From the NCBI RefSeq assembly GCF_932294415.1, contig NC_065536.1, forward strand, positions 13,609,974 through 13,673,973: a stretch of 64,000 bases of DNA. Reading direction: 5' to 3'. The translations under genes and the position numbers were made by a program. How positions within the stretch are numbered: the stretch's first letter is position 1; the number at the start of each line of letters is the position of its first letter. The notes beneath the pieces were generated by a model. It made no database searches. It was not told the DNA's origin and worked only from the letters and a program-made list of their open reading frames with translations. The stretch comes from Quercus robur (lineage: Eukaryota; Streptophyta; Magnoliopsida; Fagales; Fagaceae). Of this stretch, positions 11,742 through 23,600 are shown piece by piece.

Positions 11742-11750
11742 TATATTGTA

Positions 11751-12208
11751 TTTGTAGTATTGTTGAATATATAATTCATAAATGCACATGTATATATTTG
11801 AAGTTCGGAAATAAAATCATATATATCTGTATTATATATAGCGGTGTAGTAAATCTTTACTAATTAATAATTATTCATACCGAAAATGTTTCATTCTCCT
11901 TTACAAAGTGTTAGTCTCCGGAGAGTATTCATAATTTTGCCAACAATACTCTTATTTTATGTACAGTAACTCATCAACGTACAAAATACAAACTAATAGT
12001 AACATTTTGAAACATTAAAAAAAGAAAAGAAAATCACCATCCAGCCCTCTAAATTGAGTACGAAATATACTGATATAAATAAAAATTATTTGTCTCATGT
12101 TTGACTCTGTTGTATTAATTGCAGTATTGTAGACATGAGAGCAAAAATTTTTATTCATAATACAATATTGTAGACCTTGAGTGGGAAAAAAGAATGTGAC
12201 ATTCACCA
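11751..12208. other. 3' flank of DMP copy 2
   Basis: AT-rich, no gene seen. Its right part, next to the stop codon of the minus-strand gene, must hold the 3' untranslated region. Confidence 0.5.
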
Positions 12209-13831
12209 TTAGTAACGGCGTCCGGCATTAGAGTCTGCGTAGCCAAACCCTTTACGTTCAGTGGGGCAAATGGAGAACAAGAAGCTCGATAAAACTCCAG
12301 CCACTAATGGCAAATATAACACCATTGAGTACTGATTTTCACCACCGTGGGGAAAGAAACAATGAAGCACGTCCGAACTGCTAAAAGCAAAGATCAAGAA
12401 CACAATCAGTGAACCAAATGCATGAACATAGTCTATGCCTCGGATTTTATACTTCTTACGGTATTCCTCGATCTTTACTATTTCATCTGGGTTGTTACCG
12501 TCGTATACGTTGTTGAGGACCCAAAAGTTTTTGAAAGTGGCAAAACCATAGTATAGTTTGTCGCCAACCATGAAGCTATCAGTGAAGGAAGAGAGGAAAC
12601 AAGTGGCAGCACAAAACACAATGACCATTCCGATGAGGTACTTGTTGAAAACTTGGCATTTCCCAACACTGTTTGCAAAAGAAGGTGTTAGTGCTTGAAA
12701 TACAAGGACTGTGCCTGTTGGTAAAAGGTTTGCCAAGTTGGCTGCTGTGTTTGCCACGTTTTTTTTGCGTAGGCTAGGGAATTGTTGTAGTGATTGTGCA
12801 GATTTTGATATATTTGTTGGATCAAACGCTTGGGTTTCTTGGGGTGTGTTTGGAATAATATTGGTGGGGTTTGAGTTCTGGCTTGGTTGTGGCGGTGGTG
12901 GTGGTGGTGATGATGGAGGTGGTGGAGGTGATGGACCTGGTGGTGGTGGTGGTGCTTGATCACTATAACCTTGTCCACTCATGGGATTTGAGCCATGGTT
13001 TAGAAGTGGTGTGGATAATGAAGATGGTGGAGTGTTGGTGTTGCAATTGGTTGGTTGGGGTGCTGAAACCATAAAGATGCAAGGAGATGGTGGGTTTAAG
13101 CTGTATGGTGTTGGTTCAGATGTTTGAGCTATTACAGCTTGCAGGGTGTTAGAGCTGTCCTGCTGGTTTGTTGGTGGCATAAGGGCCCAGGGGGCATGGT
13201 TTTGGGGCGGTAAAGATGGATTTGGCTGTGCCAAATTTTGTTCAGCAGTGGAGTACTGGCATAAGCCAAGGTTATTTGGTTGTGGTAGATATTGTCCAGT
13301 ACTTATGTACTGGGTCGAGCCCCAGTTTGGTGGTACTGTTGTGGAGGCAGGATTATGGTTCTGCTGGGGGTATATGGTGAATGGTGGGCTAGGCTGATCA
13401 GATGATGGAGGTATTACAATGGAAATAGTCTGGCTCTGCTGGGTGTTACAGTCTTGGTTTGGTGGTGAGGTCGATGAGTTTTGGTGTGACAAAGTAGATG
13501 GGTCATTAACATGCACGATGTAGTACTGATCAGCCGGGACATGGTTTTGGGGTTGTGCCACATTTGGTTCAGCCATAGGGATATGGAATGACCCATGGTT
13601 TGGTGGTAGTGGTGGAGTTGAAAAGTTTTGCTGTGGCAGATGTACTGGATCAGCTGTCATGAACTGGGTCGAGCTCCAGTTTGATGGGGGTAGTGGTGGT
13701 GGTGTGTTTGGTTGTACCAAAGATGATTCGACTATAGAGGAGGCTTGATCTTTTTGGTTCGGCTGGTGGTTGGAGCACTGGTCATCTAGTGGTGTAGATG
13801 TATTTGGAAGAATAGAAGTTGAACTAGCCAT
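12209..13831 (-). CDS. DMP (DUF679) membrane protein with long Pro-rich N-terminus, copy 2
   Basis: The single exon encodes 540 residues. The DMP domain occupies about 358-540, with ANLANLLPTGTVL, several hydrophobic spans and DVLHCFFP as in copy 1. The first 357 residues are a low-complexity tail rich in Pro, Asn, Gln, Ser and Thr, with a dense polyproline run near residues 285-315 (PPPPPGPSPPPPPSS). The tail keeps recognisable blocks in common with copy 1, so it was present in their ancestor and has since varied in length. No signal peptide is visible. Opposite-strand open frames are shadows of the repetitive codons. A related membrane role to other DMPs is likely; the job of the tail is unknown. 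Confidence 0.92.
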   Translation of the reverse strand: MASSTSILPNTSTPLDDQCSNHQPNQKDQASSIVESSLVQPNTPPPLPPSNWSSTQFMTADPVHLPQQNFSTPPLPPNHGSFHIPMAEPNVAQPQNHVPADQYYIVHVNDPSTLSHQNSSTSPPNQDCNTQQSQTISIVIPPSSDQPSPPFTIYPQQNHNPASTTVPPNWGSTQYISTGQYLPQPNNLGLCQYSTAEQNLAQPNPSLPPQNHAPWALMPPTNQQDSSNTLQAVIAQTSEPTPYSLNPPSPCIFMVSAPQPTNCNTNTPPSSLSTPLLNHGSNPMSGQGYSDQAPPPPPGPSPPPPPSSPPPPPPQPSQNSNPTNIIPNTPQETQAFDPTNISKSAQSLQQFPSLRKKNVANTAANLANLLPTGTVLVFQALTPSFANSVGKCQVFNKYLIGMVIVFCAATCFLSSFTDSFMVGDKLYYGFATFKNFWVLNNVYDGNNPDEIVKIEEYRKKYKIRGIDYVHAFGSLIVFLIFAFSSSDVLHCFFPHGGENQYSMVLYLPLVAGVLSSFLFSICPTERKGFGYADSNAGRRY

Positions 13832-13924
13832 TAATTAATTGGAGAGAGAGAGAGAAAGAGATTAGTGAAATGGGATGCCTTTTTTTTTTTGGGCTGGTGT
13901 TGAATTTTTAATGTGGGAGCAAGC

Positions 13925-13932
13925 TTTATATA
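13925..13932 (-). promoter_or_regulatory. TATA box of DMP copy 2
   Basis: TATATAAA on the minus strand, 94 bases above the start codon. A GA-rich leader lies between. Confidence 0.7.
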
Positions 13933-14186
13933 GACAATTGGGGATGAGAGAGAGTGAGTTCGGAGCAAGATTTTTAGATTCAATAAGGAGTTATTGTAAA
14001 ACCTGTTGTTTACACACCTTGCACGTCAACTTTGTACAAATTAATGAATAGGAAAAAAGCCATTGCACAATCATAAGACCTACCATGCACACACACAATC
14101 ATATACGGTAACAAATGAACACTATCTTCAATTTCTTCTTTTTGATAGAGTTTGGGCTGATTTATGCTACTGTTTGAAATTGTGAC

Positions 14187-14290
14187 GATGGGCCTAGTGA
14201 GTGGTACAGCGTCAGCAACAACTTCAATGGCCCTAATTGGATTGCCATGAAGTTCGTATCATTTGCCACTTTACAGTTATATCATGAGCA
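14187..14290 (-). promoter_or_regulatory. Upstream block conserved with DMP copy 1
   Basis: Counterpart of 8150-8255, about 360-460 bases above the start of copy 2. It may hold shared control sites; no known element is named. Confidence 0.6.
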
Positions 14291-14459
14291 AGGATAATTG
14301 TACAAAATGATGAATTGGATGATATATATATATATATATATATATAGTCCTAGAATTACTTAAAAAGTTATGCATACTCATAACAAAAAAAAGGTGATTA
14401 GTATTATATAAAAAAAAACTCTATTGACAACTTTTTTTCACAATTTTTTTCTCTCTATG

Positions 14460-14493
<34 letters not shown>

Positions 14494-16880
14494 AAATAAC
14501 GTAAGCAATAAGTTCATATAAAAATTAATAATAATTTGTCATTTCAAAGTTTTGGAAAAATAAAAATTGTGTTTGTAACATTACACTTTATATAATGATT
14601 AAGGAAAATTTATCTTCCATAACCCAAGGTAAAACACAGAAAATAATAATAATAATAATGATAACCCAAGGTAAAAAAGAAAAGAATAGAAAAAACAGAA
14701 AAGTTTTATTCTTGCTGTGCTGGAGACACGAGCATTAAAAAGTAATTTGATAACTTTGTTGACACAACATTTATCTTATTTTTTTCATAATTTTTTTCAT
14801 GGCATGTTGTGATTGGTGCATAAGAAAAGTGATGTTAGTGGTGAACGTAAGTGAAAGTGATTTTGCTCTTATTACAACAAACCTTGTCAGCACATCTGCT
14901 ACAAAATTGTGAAAAAAAAAATTCTTTAACATTACTAAAAAATATTTGCTAAATTTGTAGATAGGACAAATCATCCATGCATGCTCACTGTGCATAGTGC
15001 CTCTTATTGCACCCATTTTCAAAATAGAAAAATGTTTATCTCTAAACTAATTTGAAGGAAGATTTTTCAAATTCATTGTGTGACAATTGATAAAACTATT
15101 GTTGTTTACTTTTATGAGACATGCGACTTGTTTAAATAATATAAGTTAATGTAGAGCCAGTTCTACTATAGAAGCGAATGAGGCGGTCTCCTAAGGCCTC
15201 AAGTAGAAAAATGCCTCCAAATTTTAACCAATAGAGTAGTTTCTTTTATTGTAATAGTATTAATTAAGCTCAAACATTAGCTAATAAATAAAATAATATT
15301 TTTTATCAAATAAAAAACAAGAAAAAAGAGAGGAAAAAATACTACATCTACAACATTTTTCATAACAAATCCTAAGTGGCAGATTGTTATTGGTGGGTGA
15401 AAAATTAATTCCAATGGTAAGTTTAAATTAGAACTAATAACAACTTAATAATTAGAATTTGTTGTGAAAATATTATGAATATAACACTTTTCACAAAGAA
15501 AAAGAGTAATACACAAAGAATTTCACATATTTTTCACAACAGTTAAGTTAGGAAATTTTTATTAGTTTTCATCTAGGTCTACCACTAACATCACCTTTAA
15601 CATCTACCACCCAATTTGTTACATCAACAACTATAAAAAGTTTGTCAATTTTTGTGTCTATAGATTTTATGAAGAAAATAAAATTTTATGTGGTTAATTA
15701 GTAATTTTGCATATAAAATAAGATAATAGAATTTAAATAGCATTAAATTTTTTTTTTCCCAAAAAAAGTCATATTTAAATACATAAAAAAACCTCAAATC
15801 AGTTTTCGCCTAAGGCACTCAAATGCATCAAGTCACTCTTGAGTAAATGGTTTTATGAGTTATTACGTAATAAATTGGAGGAGATTTCTTCAAATTAATT
15901 GAGAAGAAAACTTTTGCCCCTCAAAATATTAGCCAAGCAAGAAGAAAACAATACAACGCGGGAGAATTTATCCTCTCATATTGTGAATGTTAAGTCTGCA
16001 GTCGGAGTGGATCATACATACAGCATACACCAAATAATAGGAAAATTTACTTGAGTAGGACTTTACGTAGCACTGCTTAAACAATTTTTTTTTTTTTTTT
16101 TTTTTTTGTCAAATGAAAAATATTCGATCGATGCATGAGTGTCGAGCATAGAATTTTGAACTTTGAAATAACTTTTACTGCTGCAGCAAAAGTGTGCAAG
16201 AATCCAAATATATTTCTTTTCTTTAGTATTGGTTTTATAACGCATTAGAATCTCTGATGACATGTTCATTTTTTGAGTTACACTGATCGCTAGTATAACT
16301 TGAAACCTTACCCTATATCTATAGAATACATATAAAATGAAAAATAATTATTTTTATTTGACTCTTTCTCATTTTGCCGTGTAAGTTTTTGAAATGGCCT
16401 AAATATTTCCATATCATCGTTATAATGTGTATATTATTAGTATGTACAATTTGTCTTTTTATAAGTCTTTGATTTTTAATTTGGTCAATTACTCTTTCCT
16501 ATGAGACCATGTAAGTTTTTTGAAAAAACTCTCATTATAATATTTTTTAAATTTATTTATTATTGCATTATTAGCTAAAACCAATTATATATAACTCACT
16601 ATTATATTAAATAAATTAAACAACCCAGAACTAAACAAAATACGATTAAATTACATTTGATATTTCTAAACAAATTCTAATTTAATTAAGTTGCGTATTT
16701 TTTACAAATTCTAAACAAATAATAAAATATATATCATTCATAAATATTTTTCAATAAATTTTACCGTGCATTAAACAGATTAACGACTAGTTATTAATAA
16801 CATTAATTATCCCCGTGAAAATCTAAAAAATAAATATACGCTAAGTAGTATATATGTATAAAACATCACTATCCCCAGCT
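14291..16880. other. AT-rich intergenic sequence between DMP copies 2 and 3
   Basis: No gene seen. It includes a TA microsatellite (about 14321-14345), poly-A runs (about 14462-14490) and a T run near 16083. Confidence 0.6.
15150..15845. mobile_element. Possible hAT-type remnant
   Basis: The left end (about 15160, AGAAGCGAATGAGGCGGTCT) and the right end (about 15800-15840, reversed GTGCCTTAGGCG) recall the GGCG/CCTAAGGC style of plant hAT ends, as at 44912-46179. No clear target duplication or transposase. Confidence 0.3.
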
Positions 16881-17483
16881 TCACACGTCTGCATACCCAG
16901 TCATGTCTGCATACCCAATGCTTCTGCGTCTGGTTGGGAAAATTGTGAACAGAAAGCTTGACAATATCCCAGCTCCTAAAGGCAAATTCATCATCAATGC
17001 ATTCTCATCAGCTCCAGCTCCAGGAAAGAAACAACTTTGCACATTGGAGTTGCTAAGAGCAAATACCGTGAACACCAACAACGATACAAAGGCATGAACA
17101 AAATCTATGAAGCTGAGTTTGAACCTGTTCATGTCCTGATGATCACGATCAATATTGTAGTTGAATAAGTAAAGGCCTTTGAACGTGGCGATTCCGTATA
17201 AAAGCTTTCCGTCCTTGTTGATGAAGCTATCGGTGAATGTGGATAACAAGCAAAAGATGGCACAAAATACAATGATGCATGCAGTGAGGCACTTGTTGGA
17301 AAGCTGGCAAGAGCCATTGTTGGAGAATGAAGGTGTGAGTGCTTGAAATACAAGGACAGTGCCATTTGGTAGAAGGTTAGCAAGGTTGGCTACACTGGCT
17401 AGAGTCTTGTGGACAGGATGGTTTGAGCCATGGTTTGGCAGTGGCCCTGGTGGGTGTGTTTGTGAAAAAGATGGTTCAGCCAT
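16881..17483 (-). CDS. DMP (DUF679) membrane protein, copy 3, normal length
   Basis: The single exon encodes 200 residues. A short N-terminus (about 30 residues, MAEPSFSQTHPPGPLP...) precedes the DMP domain: ANLANLLPNGTVLVFQALTP, then the hydrophobic stretches CIIVFCAIFCLLSTFTDSF, FVHAFVSLLVFTVFALS and NLPLGAGILSSFLFTIFP. The DVLHCFFP of the other two is NVQSCFFP here. Length fits ordinary DMPs. The open frame reaches 17561, but the start at 17483 is preferred because the extra 26 residues come from a TA/CA microsatellite leader. It lacks the long tail of copies 1 and 2 and is more diverged. This suggests that the tail was gained, or expanded, in the lineage of copies 1 and 2. Confidence 0.92.
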   Translation of the reverse strand: MAEPSFSQTHPPGPLPNHGSNHPVHKTLASVANLANLLPNGTVLVFQALTPSFSNNGSCQLSNKCLTACIIVFCAIFCLLSTFTDSFINKDGKLLYGIATFKGLYLFNYNIDRDHQDMNRFKLSFIDFVHAFVSLLVFTVFALSNSNVQSCFFPGAGADENALMMNLPLGAGILSSFLFTIFPTRRRSIGYADMTGYADV

Positions 17484-17579
17484 AGAGGAAGAGAATTGTG
17501 GATTAATTAGCTTTGTATATATGTTGGATATATATATATATATATATACACATACATACATGATTTTGGTTCATGCATG

Positions 17580-17586
17580 CTTTATA
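17580..17586 (-). promoter_or_regulatory. TATA box of DMP copy 3
   Basis: TATAAAG on the minus strand, 97 bases above the start. A TA microsatellite lies between it and the gene. Confidence 0.6.
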
Positions 17587-17589
17587 AGA

Positions 17590-17815
17590 AGTTAGGAGTT
17601 AGGAGTTTGGATGGTATGTGCCTAAGCTTTTGGACATGCCAAACATGTGGTGTTAAGTGGCCTTTTTAAGAGGGATAGCGTCATGAACTCTTATTTTGGC
17701 TTAATTTGTATGCCTTACGAAACACAAATGAAATATGAGTCATGCATTAACACATGAAGGAAAGCAATTTGTTTGCTTGTTCCTTTTTTTCTCCCTAGAC
17801 TTTACATCATCATCA
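17590..17815 (-). promoter_or_regulatory. DMP copy 3 upstream region with a duplicate at about 30230-30455
   Basis: Shared blocks include GGTATGTGCCTA, GGACATG, GGCTTAATTTGTATGC, CATGCATTA and CTTGTTCCTTTTTTCTCCC in the same order as at 30230-30455. The copy shows that this stretch was duplicated as a unit. Confidence 0.65.
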
Positions 17816-18200
17816 TGGATGGCCCTCCCTAATTATTTTGGTGTAATTGATAAGGACATAATTATTGCTCAATTTTTTTATTTACTTAATATCCATTGTG
17901 CTATGATGGCATCATTCAGATTTCTTCAACTTCTTACCAAATTTGCACAATAGCTGAAAAAAAAAAAAAAACCATGAAAAGTGATGGCCTTTTTGCCAAA
18001 GCTAATTTATTAGAAGTTAGGCTTTAATTAGTTTAACATGTGTCGTGACACATTTTCAAAAAAAATTTGATTTTCCTATCAAAATTTTTTTTTCTTCAAT
18101 TCGATTGAAAATCTTGATGGAATTGGCAAAGTGCTTGTTACCAAAATTTATATAGTACAAGACTGCGTTTAAAACTAAAGGGGGACATTGCAATAGTGTA

Positions 18201-18234
<34 letters not shown>

Positions 18235-18309
18235 TTAAGGTGAAAAAGTACAATTTACTTAAAATGATATTTAAACCTTAAATTTTTTATTGGGTTGTAT
18301 TTATTTAAA

Positions 18310-18630
18310 AGGTAAAATACTATTTTAGTTCCTAAACTTTATCAAAAGTTAATTTTAATATGTCTTTGAACTATAAAAAATTATTTTTTTCATCCTTTAA
18401 CTTTGTAAAAAGTTTTTTTAGTAGTTTTGAGACAAAAATATGGATGAAAAAGAACTTTTTTCTATAGTTTAAGGATGAAAAAAAAAATTGATAAAATTTA
18501 ATGACAAAAGGTAAAATATTTTCAATAGTTTAAGGATACAAATTCAATTTTCAATAGTTTAAGAATGAAAATTTTAATTTTTAAAGTTTATGGACAAAAA
18601 AAAATTAGAGACCAAAATAATGTTTTACCC
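18310..18630. mobile_element. Small Mutator-type MITE with 9-bp target duplication
   Basis: TTATTTAAA occurs on both sides (18301-18309 and 18631-18639). The ends AGGTAAAATACTATTTTAG and, reversed, GGGTAAAACATTATTTTGG are inverted repeats, and the similarity continues inwards. 321 bp, no coding capacity. Confidence 0.8.
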
Positions 18631-18639
18631 TTATTTAAA

Positions 18640-18808
18640 GTTTTACAAAATAAATACCATTAAAAGTTAGGCAAAAAATACAGACAAAAATGTTGACTCC
18701 AAAAATGTATTGGTTGACAGTTGATGACACCAAAAAAATTTTATTTATCAGTCAAAAGTTGACGTTTAGATTTTAGGTGTAACAATTTAATTACCGCATC
18801 CTATCTAC

Positions 18809-18850
<42 letters not shown>

Positions 18851-20041
18851 GTTTTTCACGACAACATATTATTTTTAGCTTCAACTTTTAGTTGATGCCA
18901 AAACTAACTTTTTTTGTTGTGTACGGACAGGATGTACTGTTTCTCTTAATTGCCTGACCAACACCATTTGGCTTTAGCTTAACAAAAAATATTCTTACAA
19001 TTCAAGACCTTTTCTTTTCAAAAAGACTCGCCAATGAATCTCAAAGGGAGAACAATGTACAACAATGAAGAATTGTGTTAGCTTAAAGTTCAGATGCATT
19101 TCTGCTCTCCATATGGGATTCAATACCCAAATAAATAAATTCAATTGACAAAGTGAGTTGAAGGTTCTTCCATTGGCAAACCCCCTCATGGCCAATCTTT
19201 TATAGGTACCTAGCTGATGTCCTTGAATATTTTTGTTTGCAAATTTGACTGTATCCCTTCAAATTTTAACTGGTACAAAGAGGAACTTTTTTATGTAAGT
19301 GAGTGAAGTAATTGGTAAAAAAAAAAAAAAAAGATATAGAATAAAGTTATGATGCATCAAAAGAAAATTGGTATCAAGACTAACTGTAATATTTGCATTG
19401 AAGAACAATGATGGGAATGTTACTCTTTCCCAGTTTGGATTATACAATGGAATCCTTATAATCGAGTAGGGGCATATAAACTGGACATCTATACAATGCT
19501 TCCATTTTGTTACACTGAATATGCCTATTATAACATTACAGATTCTCTCTTGTTTTCCTAAGTCATCAACAATCAGATGGACTACAGAAGAAACCCAATT
19601 CTCAAATGGTTTGCTAAATATCTTGTCTACTCCCAATGCCATGAAGTCAGATAATTGATGTCACTACCAGAGCCTAATAATGTGCATGACTTATAAACTT
19701 TTATATGATGATCTCTAAGAGAATTTCTAGCTGAAATGTTCATGCTTTTGGAAATCGATGTTAATGGAGTTATCCTTAAGATTGTCCTGGTGTATTCTGG
19801 TCCTCATAAGACAATGTGTATAGGCATCAAATTATATGAATGCCGTCATTCTTTCCCCATTTATGTTAGCTTTCAAATGAAGTTGTGAACTGGGTTTAAA
19901 CTTATGACCTCTTGAAGAGTGAATGTGAATTGGAAAGCTATGAGGTTTAGAATCTTAATAGTAATTACATATGGTACGCTAAGCATCATTAATGATGCTA
20001 TACGGCAACAGATGGATTTCTACTGTCATGGAGGCCTCAGT
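18640..20041. other. 3' flank of the sugar transporter
   Basis: No separate gene seen. A long A run lies at about 18811-18847. The 19000-20041 part resembles parts of the flank of the broken transporter copy (about 62617-63640), for example GCAGAAATGCATCTGAACTT (reversed) near 19080 against 63570. The 3' untranslated region of the transporter must lie here. A 127-codon minus-strand frame at 19259-19642 has no family signature. Confidence 0.5.
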
Positions 20042-20561
20042 TTACCTCGTTGAGCGTGGGTTCATAGTTGTCTGTATTTCTTCAAGTGTTTGCCCCTTTG
20101 TCTCTGATACTAGCTTTGCGACAAATAGAACAGTTAAGCCTGATATGCTTGCAAATATGAAAAATGTCCCTGATAAGAAGTGGAGTGAAATGTTCACATT
20201 AGATAATGGACTGGAAGAAAGAGAGGGCTGGAGAGGATGGGAGAGGTATCACCTGCAGAGCTCCATTCAATTAAGAAGTTGAAAATGTAGGACACAATCC
20301 AAGAACTAAACCAGTTTACCAAAGACACTAGGCTTCCAGCTGAACCTTTCATGTTTAAGGGAAATATCTGATATAGCAATCCAACATTAAACAATAATAT
20401 TTCATAGTAGATTAACTTTATAGTATTTCATTAACAATATACAGAGTTCAGGATTAATGAATTAACTAACCTCTGACATTATAAGCCACGGTATTCCTGC
20501 AAGCCCTAATCCAAATGAACCATTATATACCTAAAAGAAGAACAAAATTTTTCAGTATATG

Positions 20562-20602
<41 letters not shown>

Positions 20603-23600
20603 GACAAAAATGAAAGCCAGAATTCTGCATAAGCATTCATCAGAAATTAACAAGTTCATTCCAGGATGCCTGATGCCCTTTACTCCATATTCTATTTCTA
20701 ATCAAGGCTGCCCTTGAAAGAAATTGGACAAATACATCTTTGTTTATATTTCTTTGGAGAACAGGGAAAAGTGACTTGCAAGTTTGAATTATGTTACCAA
20801 TGTGCCAACAAACACCAACACAGGAGTGACCTCTTTCCACAATTGGTAGTCCTGATCATGGAAAAGATAAATTTTAGAAAATGAAATGAGGTGAACTAAG
20901 AGTGTCCAAAAGAGAAGAGCATTGAGATTGGAAAGTATTCTAGGAGAAACCTGCAACAAGAATGACAGCCCTGTAATTAAGCAACCTAAGCATGTCCCCA
21001 CTGCTGAAAGCTGTGTATATGTTAGCAGAAGTTAGTGTGGGCATTTTATTCAAAAAATAGACAAACATGCAAATAGTGCTTCCTAATTGTACCATTAGAA
21101 GCGGTTTCCTTCCAGCTTTATCCATTATAAGTACACTCAGTATGGATGTTGGAATCTACAAAGAAGATGTACATTTGTCTCAAATCAAATCAAGTAAAAC
21201 CGGCTTTGAAATTACAGTTTTTATAAGAACCTGAGCAACAGCCATTGCTGTAGTCCCAACCTCAGTTGAAAAACCTGCAATAAATAAGTGATAAAGTTTT
21301 TGTATTATGTTTCCCTAATATTGCTACCCCAATATATGGTGAAATATTTAAGAATCTTTGAATACCAGCTAACTTAAATATAGAACTTGCATAAAATACT
21401 ATCCCATTAGCACCACCGAATTGCTGCAGTATCATTATCCCCACTCCAACCTGTAATTTTGCACGAGCTGAAGACAAATTAGATGTCATGGAAAGACCAC
21501 AATACTAGTATTTGTTTGGAACACTCACAATTAGTGAATGGGCATATATCCTCTGGAACAAGTCCAAAAATCTACCCTGTGGAAGTTGTTGAAGGGCCTC
21601 TGTGTAATCCTGAAAGAAAAGAAGGCCTATCATTTTATCTTTGCATTTATACCAATGAAACTAAAGTGCAGAATTAGAAATTGGAAATGTGTGTCTTTCT
21701 AATTAAAAACAGTTCAAAATTTACTCTAATCTCAGTTGCTTCCTGAAAAATATCAGCATCTTCTCCCCTAAGGTGCCGTAGAGAAGCTTCGTAGTCTTTC
21801 TCTTCACCAAACTTTGCCTGTACAAAGTTCACATTCATCATTTAAACAACTCAAGTAGAACTTATATTTTTTCCCTAGTGATAATTGCAAGAATATGCTT
21901 CTGTTCTAATATGGTTTTTTATTTGTATTAACACACTTTTGGCTACAAAGCAGCCTGGGTGTTATAGGTGTAACAACAAGATGTAGCTAAATATACTCTT
22001 CTGTTTTTATTTATTTAATTATTCATCCTTATAATACATCCAATCACCATGTTAAAATTAATTTCTAAGAGTTAAAAATCGTGACTCACCAGCCATCTTG
22101 GAGATTCTGGAATAAAGAATAGACCAACAAGCTGTACTAGACTGGGAATAGTTCCTGCAAATAAAATCCACTAAAAGCTAGTTGATAAAGCTACAATATT
22201 CAGCTTTCTACAAGAAAACACTGGACTGAAATTACCTATGAGAGCCAATGTGCGCCAGTTTACAACAGTTCCAATAAAATATGTAAGCGCTAGGCCAACA
22301 GAAAGCATGAACTGTAGAGTAATCAATAAATATACACATTAATCATAAATATATTCACTAGAAAAAATTTTTAGTGGTTTTGTCATACCTGATGAGCAGT
22401 AGTGAAACCTCCACGAAGCCTTTTGGGTGTTATTTCTGCTATATATACAGGTACCTATTTTTTAATGGAAGAAATATCTTTAGCCAACATATGAATGAGT
22501 AATGAAACATAAATTTTGAAGTTGCAACTTGCAACAACTGCTATTACCACATAAGAAAGAACCCCAACCCCGCAGCCTATCAACAGCCTCCCAAGGTCAA
22601 GTGACCAAGCACCCTATGAAAAAACCAAAAACTAGTTAACAATATGAATTGACTCCATGAATCTCCTAGAGTTTGATTAATTGAGATGCAATAGTCATTA
22701 TTCTTGGTTGTTATGAGGCCTTACATCTGTTCATCAAAGATAAAATGAGAAATTGCCATTTATATTTCCTAGGCGAATAGGCAAATGTATAAACATGTGA
22801 TGTGTGTTAGATGCAAGGTTCCTGAGAAAAAAGATGGCTTCTACAGACCTGATCCATGATATGCTATTTTTCTTGATCTTAAAAGTTAAAGTTCAAAAGT
22901 TAGATGTGACAAGTTTTAAGTCTTTCTTTCTCAAGTTGTTCATGGGAGACCTCATGTGTTAATTTGAAAATCAGCATTTTCCTCTTCTGTCAAATGGAGC
23001 ATAAATGGAACAATGGAATCACATAGGGTTACAAGGAAAACACAAAAAACCTTTGAGAACATTATTGCAAGCCATCCCACGACACAAGATATTTCAGATA
23101 ATCCCATTGCCTGCCTCACAATCAAAACCAAAATTGAGAAGAACAGATGAGTTAATGAAGATGTTGCACCTAAAATCTTTATATAGACCTAGACATGTAA
23201 AGGGGTTTAGCAGAAAATACCCATCTGCGGCCAAGGAGATCTGCTATCTTCCCACTAAATGTTGCACCCAGCATTGCTCCAATTGTCATCACTGACCCAA
23301 ATACCGAGAACTGCAAATAAGAACGTACAAAAGAATAAAAGAATTTGAAGCAAGAAATAGTTAATTAAATATATAATACCAGTTGAATAAAAATCTAATT
23401 CGTTTGAATTAGATGATACAGCTTTTGACCTCAGTGTGACATAAGGTACGGACTTGTATTTCATCATATCAAACAGCTCAAATACATATAGCATTCATCT
23501 ATTAGTTTAAAAATACCGAATAACAAATTGCTGCATTTAGCTTTGATCTATTCGTTTCAAATACTAACTAATAAATTGCTATTGTCTTACTTTCAAAGTG

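Noticed and set aside
12688..12978. His-rich minus-strand frame (runs of HHHH)
   Set aside because: A frame-shifted reading of the polyproline tract of DMP copy 2.
19259..19642. 127-codon minus-strand frame below the sugar transporter
   Set aside because: No recognisable domain; it lies in a flank also present, without a matching protein, near the broken copy. Kept as 3' flank.
20940..21125. Read-through of the transporter's intron 13 as coding
   Set aside because: The frame is open, but splicing at 21092/21011 restores the family-typical [14 protein letters not shown] span.
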